Position numbers and translations under genes: made by a program. Of a DNA stretch of 14,504 nt, positions 5,150 through 12,137 are shown in pieces. Position 1 is the first letter of the stretch. Each line of letters starts with the position of its first letter. The DNA comes from Candidatus Falkowbacteria bacterium CG23_combo_of_CG06-09_8_20_14_all_49_15. GTDB taxonomy: Bacteria > Patescibacteriota > Patescibacteriia > Patescibacteriales > UM-FILTER-48-10. Location of the stretch: the NCBI GenBank assembly GCA_002771615.1, contig PCSD01000038.1, positions 1-14,504 of the forward strand. The letters run 5' to 3'. The notes under the pieces are model-generated. The model saw nothing but the letters and a program-made list of their open reading frames with translations. It was not told the origin of the DNA and made no database searches.

Positions 5150-6157
5150 ATGCGCGGACAAAAAACTTTAGAAGATATCGCTCGCGGCTCGGCCATTGTG
5201 GCAAAAATATTGGCCGCGGACAAAGATTTGGCTAATTGGGCTGAGCATTTCCAACGGGTGGATAAGATCTATGCCCTGGGTTGCGGTTCTTCTTATTGGT
5301 TGGCTTTTTTGGTGGCCGCCTTTTTCCGGCGCGCCGGGCGGGACGCGACCGCCGTGCCGGCTTCGGAATTTTTCTTGACCGGCTATCCGGTGCCGCGCCG
5401 GACTTTGGCGCTGGTTTTTTCCCAGTCCGGGGAAACCACGGAAACCGTCCGCGCCGCGGCTCAGGCGCGCGAACAAGGAGCGGCCGTTTTTGCCGTGATC
5501 AACCGCGGCGCCGGGGCTTTGGCCAAAATGGCGGACGGTTTTTTTCTTACGCCCGCCGGTTCGGAACAGATTTTGGCCACCAAATCTTTTGCCGCCGGCT
5601 TAGCCGCGGCTTATCTTTTTGCTCATTATCTGACTGGCGCCCGTCCGGATGATTTAAGCGGCTTGCCGGTTTTATATGAAAAAATTTTGGCTTTGGATAT
5701 CAAACCGCTGGTCCGCTGTCTCGCACCGGCGGTTCGCGCCTACAGTCTGGGCATCGGCTTGGATTACGGCCTGGCCGGCGAAGCGGCTTTGAAATTGGGC
5801 GAAGGGGCCGGCTTGCAGATCACGGCTTTGCCCGCTTTGGAAATCAGTCATGGCTATAAAGCCAATTTGGACGGGGTGCCGGTGCTGGTCGTTGGTTTGC
5901 AGACGGCTTATCATAAAGTTTATGAAAATTTGATCCGGGAAATCCGCCAGGCCGGCGCGCGGATAATTTCTTTTTCTCCGCTTAATCTGCCTTTGGCCGC
6001 GGACTGTAATGTGGAAATTCCGGGGCCGGGAGACACGGCGATTTTCACCGCGGTCAAACTGCTCCAACGGCTGGCTGTGGAAACGGCTTTGGCCCGCGGA
6101 CTTGATCCGGACCAACCGGCCGGATTGGCCAAAACAGTACGCCGAGTTAATTTTTAA
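5150..6157 (+). CDS. Stand-alone GlmS-like SIS-domain sugar isomerase/deaminase
   Basis: This 335-aa protein matches the isomerase half of glucosamine-6-phosphate synthase but has no N-terminal glutaminase domain. Two SIS domains are visible. The first (about 38-160) has CGSSY (45-49) and the phosphate-binding SQSGETTET (91-99). The second (about 195-315) ends in the family tail DQPAGLAK. By alignment to E. coli GlmS from memory, the catalytic residues Glu488, His504 and Lys603 correspond to E218, H234 and K328, so the active site looks intact. Without glutaminase it may work with free ammonia, act in reverse as a SIS-type glucosamine-6-phosphate deaminase, or act on another phosphosugar (FrlB or AgaS relatives). 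The start at 5150 is set by the promoter at 5125-5130; the longer frame from 5102 would begin upstream of the transcript. It heads the rightward gene run, 34 bases before comM. Confidence 0.85.
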   Translation: MRGQKTLEDIARGSAIVAKILAADKDLANWAEHFQRVDKIYALGCGSSYWLAFLVAAFFRRAGRDATAVPASEFFLTGYPVPRRTLALVFSQSGETTETVRAAAQAREQGAAVFAVINRGAGALAKMADGFFLTPAGSEQILATKSFAAGLAAAYLFAHYLTGARPDDLSGLPVLYEKILALDIKPLVRCLAPAVRAYSLGIGLDYGLAGEAALKLGEGAGLQITALPALEISHGYKANLDGVPVLVVGLQTAYHKVYENLIREIRQAGARIISFSPLNLPLAADCNVEIPGPGDTAIFTAVKLLQRLAVETALARGLDPDQPAGLAKTVRRVNF

Positions 6158-6191
6158 ACTCAGGTGATTTTTTTTAATCATCCTCTTTATT

Positions 6192-7712
6192 ATGTCCGCA
6201 AAAGTTATGTCCGCCGCGGTGATCGGCTTGGAAGCTTCTTTGGTGGAAGTGGAAGCTGATACCGGCGGCGGCGATATGGGGGTTTTTTCCGTGGTCGGCT
6301 TGCCGGACGCGGCGGTTTCAGAATCCCGCGAACGGGTCAGACGGGCGATCAAAAATTCCGGGCAGGAATTTCCCCGCGTCAAAGTCACGGTCAATTTGGC
6401 GCCGGCGGATTTGAAAAAACAAGGGCCGAGCTATGACTTGCCGATTGCGTTGGCCATCATGTTCGCGACCGGAAAAATTACATCCGATGTGGATCTCCAG
6501 AAGACGATTTTTGCCGGCGAATTGGCTTTGGCCGGCGATATCCGGCCGATCAATGGCATTTTACCGATTGCCATCCAGGCCCAGAAGATCGGCATGGAGA
6601 ATATGTTCGTGCCGGCCGCCAACGCCGCGGAAGCCAAGCTGGTGAAAAATCTACAAGTTTTTCCGGCCAAGCATTTACGCGAAGTGATCAATCATTTGCT
6701 CGGGCGGGAGCGGATCGCGCCCGAACCGGACAAAGATTTTGATTTTTCTAACCCGGCAATCCTGGCCGATATGGCCCATGTCAAAGGGCAGGAGCACGCC
6801 AAGCGCGCCATGGAGATCGCGGCCGCGGGCGGGCATAACATGCTGATGAGCGGTCCGCCCGGCTCCGGCAAGACCTTGTTGGCCCGCACGATGCCTTCCA
6901 TTTTGCCGAATCTGACCCTGCCGGAAGCCCTGGAATTGACGAAAATTTATTCCGTGGCCGGCGAATTGCCGGCCGGCACCCCTTTGTTGACCGCGCGTCC
7001 TTTCCGCGCGCCCCATCACACCGCCTCCGGCGCGGCTTTGGTCGGCGGCGGCGTCTGGCCGCGGCCGGGGGAAATTTCCCTGGCGCATCGAGGCGTTTTG
7101 TTTCTGGACGAATTTCCGGAATTTCCCCGGCCAGTCCTGGAAAATCTCCGCCAACCCCTGGAGGACGGCATGATCAATGTGAGCCGCGCCGCCGGCAACC
7201 TGTCTTTTCCGGCCAAGTTTATATTAATCGCGGCCATGAATCCCTGCCCTTGCGGATACGCGAGCGATCCGGATCGGCACTGCCTTTGTTCACCCGGGCA
7301 GATTTCCAATTACCAAAAAAAAATTTCCGGGCCGATCATTGACCGGATTGATCTGCACGTGGAAGTGCCGCGGATCAGCTTTGACAAGCTTTCTTCTCTG
7401 CAGGCCGCGGAAACTTCGGCCATGATTAAAGCCCGTATTGAAAAAGCCAGGGAAAAACAGAAAGAAAGATTCGGAGTCGGCGGTCTTTTCACCAATTCGG
7501 AAATGAATTCGGAAACCGTGAAAAAATATTGCCCTTTGGACGATCAGACCAAGGATTTGCTGAAAAGCGCGGTGACCAGCCTGCACTTGTCCGCTCGCGC
7601 TTATTTCCGCGTCTTGAAGCTGGCTCGCACCATCGCGGATCTGGCTGACGCGGACCAAATCGCCTATGCGCACGCGGCCGAAGCCTTACAGTACCGTCCG
7701 AAAAGCGAATGA
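6192..7712 (+). CDS. comM: YifB/ComM family AAA+ protein (Mg-chelatase-like)
   Basis: ComM is a ring-forming AAA+ helicase that helps branch migration during natural transformation; older annotations call it magnesium chelatase-like, but no chlorophyll role is implied. At 506 aa it has the usual family length. Order of domains: an N-terminal Lon-protease-like fold (about 20-145) with VVGLPDAAVSESRERV, an AAA+ module with Walker A GPPGSGKT (221-228) and Walker B ending LDEF (305-308), the conserved cysteine pairs C352/C354 and C364/C366, the motif SGPIIDRID (379-387), and a C-terminal Mg-chelatase-like helical domain (about 405-500). All key residues look present. ATG 6192 is used because MSAKVMSAAVIGLE aligns with the usual family start; it has no Shine-Dalgarno. 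It may be co-transcribed with the SIS gene, although their functions seem unrelated. Confidence 0.95.
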   Translation: MSAKVMSAAVIGLEASLVEVEADTGGGDMGVFSVVGLPDAAVSESRERVRRAIKNSGQEFPRVKVTVNLAPADLKKQGPSYDLPIALAIMFATGKITSDVDLQKTIFAGELALAGDIRPINGILPIAIQAQKIGMENMFVPAANAAEAKLVKNLQVFPAKHLREVINHLLGRERIAPEPDKDFDFSNPAILADMAHVKGQEHAKRAMEIAAAGGHNMLMSGPPGSGKTLLARTMPSILPNLTLPEALELTKIYSVAGELPAGTPLLTARPFRAPHHTASGAALVGGGVWPRPGEISLAHRGVLFLDEFPEFPRPVLENLRQPLEDGMINVSRAAGNLSFPAKFILIAAMNPCPCGYASDPDRHCLCSPGQISNYQKKISGPIIDRIDLHVEVPRISFDKLSSLQAAETSAMIKARIEKAREKQKERFGVGGLFTNSEMNSETVKKYCPLDDQTKDLLKSAVTSLHLSARAYFRVLKLARTIADLADADQIAYAHAAEALQYRPKSE

Positions 7713-7806
7713 AAAATAAGCTTGCTTTTTTACCGATATCGTATTAAAGTAGATAGGACTTGAAGGTATTGAATAGATATAAAAAAGATGATAATTAAGA
7801 AAGATT

Positions 7807-8199
7807 ATGAGTTTAAAAAAATACCTTTTAGTCATGATCGCCATCACCCTGTTCGCTTGGCTTTTGAACGGCTTGGTTATTTTAAATGTTAATCCTTTTA
7901 CAACCAATTGGCTCGGTTTCACCCTTTTTTATGCCACTATTTTCCTGGCGTTGCTGGCCACGGCCGCTGTGGTCGGATTTGCCGTCCGTTTTCTCCGCCA
8001 CCGCGACCAGCCGGCTTTTCAATTGGTGCGCGAGTCTTTCCGGCAGTCTTTCTTTTTCGCCTTTTTGGTGGCGGCCGCGTTTTTTCTGTTGTCTAAGCGG
8101 ATGTTGTCCTGGCTTAATCTCGCCTTGCTGATTCTGGCTTTATCCGTTTTGGAATTCATCTTTCTCAACAAGAAAAAATTTTCCTCTAAATCGTCTTAA
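7807..8199 (+). CDS. Small integral membrane protein, four predicted helices
   Basis: This 130-aa protein is highly hydrophobic, with four membrane segments at about 5-27, 36-60, 79-96 and 100-119. A basic loop between helices 2 and 3 (RFLRHRD) and a Lys/Ser-rich tail suggest both ends face the cytoplasm. I recognise no catalytic motif. It lies 94 bases after comM and 23 bases before pheS, all rightward, so it is probably co-transcribed with pheS-pheT. Similar small membrane proteins beside pheST are, to my recollection, seen in other CPR genomes, but their function is unknown. No signal peptide cleavage site is evident, and the start has no Shine-Dalgarno. Confidence 0.8.
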   Translation: MSLKKYLLVMIAITLFAWLLNGLVILNVNPFTTNWLGFTLFYATIFLALLATAAVVGFAVRFLRHRDQPAFQLVRESFRQSFFFAFLVAAAFFLLSKRMLSWLNLALLILALSVLEFIFLNKKKFSSKSS

Positions 8200-8222
8200 A
8201 CATCAGTCATCAGTCAAATTTT

Positions 8223-9251
8223 ATGCAGAATCATCTGCTTAAACTCAAAGAGCAGGTTTTAGCCGCCATCGCGGAAGCCCGCGAAGGAAAGAGCCTGCGC
8301 GCCTTGGAGATTGAATATCTGGGACGGAAAGGCCGGTTGACCGCGATTCTTCGCGGTTTGTCTGATGTTTCCGAACAGGAAAAAAAGATTGTCGGCCAGC
8401 TGGCCAATCAAATCAAGAACGATTTGTCCGCCGCTTTCCGGCAAGCTGAAGAAGTTTTTTCCGGCCAGGCCGGGAAAAATCCGTCTTTTGACGTGACTTT
8501 GCCGGGGCAGGCCGGCGCGCGCGGCCATTTTCATCCTCTCACTATCGTTTTGGAAAAATTGGAAAAATTTTTTATTTCCTTGGGCTTTTTAGTCTTGGAT
8601 GGGCCGGAATTGGAGAGTGATTATTATAATTTTACCGCTTTGAATATCCCGCCTTTCCATCCGGCCCGCGATATGCAGGATACTTTTTATGTCCAGCCGA
8701 TCGCCCAACAAGCCGTTGGCCAGCTGGTCATGCGCACGCACACATCGCCCATGCAGGTCAGAGCCATGCAGAAATACGGCGCTCCCTTGCGGGTCGTTGT
8801 GCCCGGCCGTGTTTTCCGTTTTGAAGCGACAGATACCCGTCATGACACGACTTTTTATCAGCTTGAAGGCTTGATGCTGGACCGGGATATTTCCCTGGCC
8901 AATTTGACCGCTTTCATGAAATTAATGCTTTCGGCCGTTATGGGGCAGGAGTTGAATATCCGTGTCCGGCCGGGTTATTTTCCTTTTGTGGAACCGGGGC
9001 TGGAGGTTGATATGTCTTGCGTGTTATGCGGCGGACAAGGCTGTCCAAGCTGCAAACAGACCGGTTGGCTGGAAATGATCGGTGCCGGCCTGGTGCATCC
9101 GGAGGTGATTAAAGCGGGCGGTTTGGATCCGGAGATTTACAGCGGTTTTGCCTTCGGCATCGGCTTGGACCGTTTAGCCATGATGAAATTCGGCATTAAT
9201 GATATTCGTCTGCTCCGCGGCGCCCATTTGCCGTTTTTGGAACAATTTTAA
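8223..9251 (+). CDS. pheS: Phenylalanyl-tRNA synthetase alpha subunit
   Basis: PheS forms the catalytic half of the (alpha-beta)2 enzyme that charges tRNA-Phe in the cytoplasm. The 342-aa length is normal. Residues 1-85 form the N-terminal coiled-coil that contacts tRNA. The class II catalytic core follows, with the motif 2 region around FRFEATDTRHDTTFYQLEG (198-216) and motif 3 FAFGIGLDRL (309-318). A four-cysteine cluster C266, C269, C274 and C277, of the form CxxC-x4-CxxC, sits before KQTGWLEM; it is a plausible zinc site, known in some bacterial PheS. The pheT start follows nine bases after the stop, so the two are co-translated in the usual order. The start ATG has no Shine-Dalgarno; a tandem catcagt pair lies just ahead of it. 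Confidence 0.98.
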   Translation: MQNHLLKLKEQVLAAIAEAREGKSLRALEIEYLGRKGRLTAILRGLSDVSEQEKKIVGQLANQIKNDLSAAFRQAEEVFSGQAGKNPSFDVTLPGQAGARGHFHPLTIVLEKLEKFFISLGFLVLDGPELESDYYNFTALNIPPFHPARDMQDTFYVQPIAQQAVGQLVMRTHTSPMQVRAMQKYGAPLRVVVPGRVFRFEATDTRHDTTFYQLEGLMLDRDISLANLTAFMKLMLSAVMGQELNIRVRPGYFPFVEPGLEVDMSCVLCGGQGCPSCKQTGWLEMIGAGLVHPEVIKAGGLDPEIYSGFAFGIGLDRLAMMKFGINDIRLLRGAHLPFLEQF

Positions 9252-9260
9252 GCTGATTTT

Positions 9261-11672
9261 ATGTTTATTTCCCTCAATTGGCTCAAAGATTTCGTGACCC
9301 TGCCCAAAAATATCAGTCCGCGGGAACTGGCTGACCGCTTGACCCGTCAGACAATGGAAATTGAGTCCGTCCGGGGCCAAGCGGAATTTTTTGACCGCGT
9401 GGCCATCGGCAAAATTTTATCGGTGGCCAAGCATCCGCAAGCGGACCGTTTGCGGATCGCGGTCCTTGATTTGGGCCGAGAAAAACTGAGCATTGTTTGC
9501 GGCGCCGACAACATCAAGACCGGACAAATGGTCCCGGTCGCTTTGCCGGGCGCTCTTTTGCCCAATGGTTTGAAAATAGAAAAAACGCAAATTCGGGGGG
9601 AGTGGTCGGACGGTATGCTGTGCGCGGCCGATGAATTGGGCTTGGGCGATGATCATTCCGGCATCATGATCCTCACCGAGAAGGCGAAAGTCGGGCAAGC
9701 GCTCGCGGATTATCTCGGTTTGGACGATTTTATATTGGAAGTGGACAACAAATCCATCACGCACCGCTCCGATCTTTGGAGCCATTACGGCCTGTCCAGA
9801 GAAATCGCCGCGCTTTTTGATCTGCCGCTGAAGAAACCGGCTTGGGCCGATGATTTGCCCGCGCCGGTGGCCGCTCCGGACTCATTGCCAGTAACCGTGC
9901 ATGAACCGGCCCTGTGCGCGCGTTATCAAGCACTCGTGCTGTCCGGCGTGCGCGTGGAGGAATCTCCGGATTGGCTGAAAAAGAGGCTGGTGGCCGCCGG
10001 TTTGAAGCCGATCAATAATATTGTGGACGTGACTAATTATACGATGTTGGAAACCGGCCAGCCTTTGCATGCTTTTGATCGGGATAAAATCAACCGGCTG
10101 GATGTCCGTCTGTCCAAAAACGAGGAGCGGATCGCTTTATTAAATGGGGAGCAAAAAAGCCTGCCGGGCGGTCTTTTGTTGATTGCCGACGCGGACCGGC
10201 CTTTGGCCGTGGCTGGCGTGATGGGCGGGGCGGACAGTGAAATAACGCCGGCCACCGTCCGGATCGCCTTGGAAGCGGCTAATTTTGACTTTTTAACGAT
10301 CAGAAAATCCCAACAAAGCCTGGGTTTGCGGACGGAAGCTTCTATCCGTTTTGAAAAATTTTTGCCGCCGGAGCTTTGCTCTTTTGGTTTAAGCCGCGCT
10401 TTTAATTTGCTGAAAAAAATTTGTCCCGGCCTGCGCGTGGAAGGCGGACTGATTGACGCGCGGAGCGAAAATTCGCCGCGTCCGGCTATCAAGGTCAAGA
10501 TCGATTGGCTGAATCGGCGGATCGGCTTGGCCATTAAAAAAGAAAAAGCTGTTGCCTATCTTGTCCGTCTCGGGTTCCAAGTTGAGGATCAGGGCGATGA
10601 ATTGCTGATCACCGCGCCTTTTTGGCGCACGGCCAAAGAAATCAGCCGGCCGGAGGATATTATGGAAGAAATCGCCCGTTTGCACGGCTTTGACCAATTG
10701 CCTTTAACCCTGCCCGCGGTCAGGCTTTCGGCTCCGGATCAGGACAAAAATCTGCTTTTTGCCCAAGAAGCCAGAAAGATTCTGGTGTATAACGGGGCTT
10801 TAAGCGAGGTTTTGAATTATTCTTTTGTTGATGAGAAATTTTTGGCCAAATTAAATTTGTCTACGCAAGACCAGGTAGCGCTGGCCAATCCGATTTCCGC
10901 CCAGCAAACTTTGTTACGCTCGGCTTTGGCACCCGGTTTGATCGCCAACATCATCGCCAATCAGGCCCGTTATGACGAAACCGGATTTTTTGAAATCGGC
11001 TTGATTTTCCAGAAACTGCCCGGTGTCTGGCCGGTGGGCGACCAAGACGGCGCTTTTCTGCCGCATCAGGAAAAAAGGCTGGGCTTGGCGCTCGCGGGCG
11101 CGGACGGTCCGGTCGTGTTTCGGCGTTTAAAGACGATTCTGACAGCTTTGGCCGCCGCCTATTATCTGCCTTTGGAATTTGAAAAGACGGATATTTTTCC
11201 GGGTTGGACGGAAAAAAATCTTTGCGCCGCTCTGGTGATTGCCGGCCGTCCGATCGGTTTGGCCGCTTTAATCAGCCAGCCGGTGGCCAAGCGCGTAGGC
11301 CTGAAAAAAAGCGCCGGGTTCGCGGAAATCCGTTTAGCCGAACTGGTTGAATTGGCCGCCGGGCGCCAGGCGCATTATCAGCCCGAGACGAAATTTCCGC
11401 CGATCAAAAGAGACCTGGCTTTGCTGGTGGACAAAAATATCAGTTATTTGGATATAAAAAATACCATTTTGGCTTTTAGTCCGTTGATCAGAAAAATTGA
11501 ATTGTTTGATGTTTTTGCCGGCGATCAAGTCGGGCCGAAAAAAAAGAGCCTGGCTTTCCATTTTGTCTACCAGGCGGAACGGACTTTGCAGGCGGAGGAG
11601 ATAAACCAGCTGCAAAAAGAGCTGATGAAGAATTTGGCGGAAAAATTCGGCGCGGCTTTGCGGGATTTTTAA
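9261..11672 (+). CDS. pheT: Phenylalanyl-tRNA synthetase beta subunit
   Basis: PheT partners PheS; it holds the editing site for mischarged Tyr-tRNA-Phe and binds the tRNA. The 803-aa length and full domain order are normal. There is an N-terminal tRNA-binding EMAP-like domain (about 42-150, including GKILSVAKHPQADRLRI) and a B3/B4 editing domain (about 215-380, with INNIVDVTNY and QPLHAFD). B5 (about 405-480), the catalytic-like core (about 490-690) and the C-terminal FDX-ACB domain (about 710-803, beginning FPPIKRDLALLVD) follow. I see no truncation or frameshift. It follows pheS by nine bases and precedes a small membrane-anchored gene by 22 bases. No Shine-Dalgarno precedes the ATG, so translation probably depends on coupling to pheS or on an unstructured start. 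Confidence 0.98.
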   Translation: MFISLNWLKDFVTLPKNISPRELADRLTRQTMEIESVRGQAEFFDRVAIGKILSVAKHPQADRLRIAVLDLGREKLSIVCGADNIKTGQMVPVALPGALLPNGLKIEKTQIRGEWSDGMLCAADELGLGDDHSGIMILTEKAKVGQALADYLGLDDFILEVDNKSITHRSDLWSHYGLSREIAALFDLPLKKPAWADDLPAPVAAPDSLPVTVHEPALCARYQALVLSGVRVEESPDWLKKRLVAAGLKPINNIVDVTNYTMLETGQPLHAFDRDKINRLDVRLSKNEERIALLNGEQKSLPGGLLLIADADRPLAVAGVMGGADSEITPATVRIALEAANFDFLTIRKSQQSLGLRTEASIRFEKFLPPELCSFGLSRAFNLLKKICPGLRVEGGLIDARSENSPRPAIKVKIDWLNRRIGLAIKKEKAVAYLVRLGFQVEDQGDELLITAPFWRTAKEISRPEDIMEEIARLHGFDQLPLTLPAVRLSAPDQDKNLLFAQEARKILVYNGALSEVLNYSFVDEKFLAKLNLSTQDQVALANPISAQQTLLRSALAPGLIANIIANQARYDETGFFEIGLIFQKLPGVWPVGDQDGAFLPHQEKRLGLALAGADGPVVFRRLKTILTALAAAYYLPLEFEKTDIFPGWTEKNLCAALVIAGRPIGLAALISQPVAKRVGLKKSAGFAEIRLAELVELAAGRQAHYQPETKFPPIKRDLALLVDKNISYLDIKNTILAFSPLIRKIELFDVFAGDQVGPKKKSLAFHFVYQAERTLQAEEINQLQKELMKNLAEKFGAALRDF

Positions 11673-11694
11673 AAATTTAAGATAATTTAAAATT

Positions 11695-11994
11695 ATGTTG
11701 GAAACCAGCCGTGATGTTTTTTATTTGGTTCTCTCGCTCGCTATCGCCGCAGTCGCTTTTTTCTTCTGCTGGATCGCCTATTATTTCGCCATGACGATCA
11801 AACAGGTCTTCTCGGCGGCGCGGGAAATGCGCCAGCGCCTGTCCAAGCTGGACGACTTGATCAAGTCCCTGAAAGAAAAAATCGAGCACTCCACTTCCTA
11901 TCTGCTTTTGATCGGGGAAGGCATAAAAAAATTGGTTGATGTCCTGCGCGACAAAAGCGCTTCCGGAAGAAAGAAAAATCCGGAGAAGCAATAA
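11695..11994 (+). CDS. Small single-pass membrane protein with cytoplasmic coiled coil
   Basis: This 99-aa protein has one strong membrane helix (about 9-33, including VFYLVLSLAIAAVAFFFCWI), an amphipathic coiled-coil segment (about 38-70), a short hydrophobic stretch (72-84) and a Lys-rich tail. The layout resembles DUF948-type or other small membrane-anchored coiled-coil proteins. I recall comparable genes beside pheT in CPR genomes but know no function. It is the last gene of the rightward run, 22 bases after pheT and about 60 bases before the terminator. The start has no Shine-Dalgarno. It is likely real because of its well-formed amphipathic pattern and tight packing. Confidence 0.75.
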   Translation: MLETSRDVFYLVLSLAIAAVAFFFCWIAYYFAMTIKQVFSAAREMRQRLSKLDDLIKSLKEKIEHSTSYLLLIGEGIKKLVDVLRDKSASGRKKNPEKQ

Positions 11995-12056
11995 TTCCAA
12001 GCGCGATATTTTTATCCGTCCGGGAATCCGACTTTGCAGCCATTTTTTCCGGCCAC

Positions 12057-12092
12057 AAAAAAATAGCCCCTCGTGCGAGGGGCTATTTTTTT
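12057..12092. terminator. Strong bidirectional terminator between pheST run and topA
   Basis: A perfect 16-bp stem (A7, then tagcccctc, pairing with gaggggcta and T7) closes a GTGC loop. The A run on one side and T run on the other make it symmetrical, so it can end both the rightward pheST transcript and the leftward topA transcript, whose gene ends at 12138. Confidence 0.95.
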
Positions 12093-12137
12093 GTGCATGG
12101 ATAAATTTGCCAATGTCTGGCCGGACAGCGGCGGAGC

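Noticed and set aside
7712..7806. Terminator or promoter in the gap between comM and the membrane protein gene
   Set aside because: aagcttgctttttt allows only a 4-bp stem with a 2-base loop, and -35/-10 pairs (for example TTGAAG and TATAAA) are spaced wrongly.
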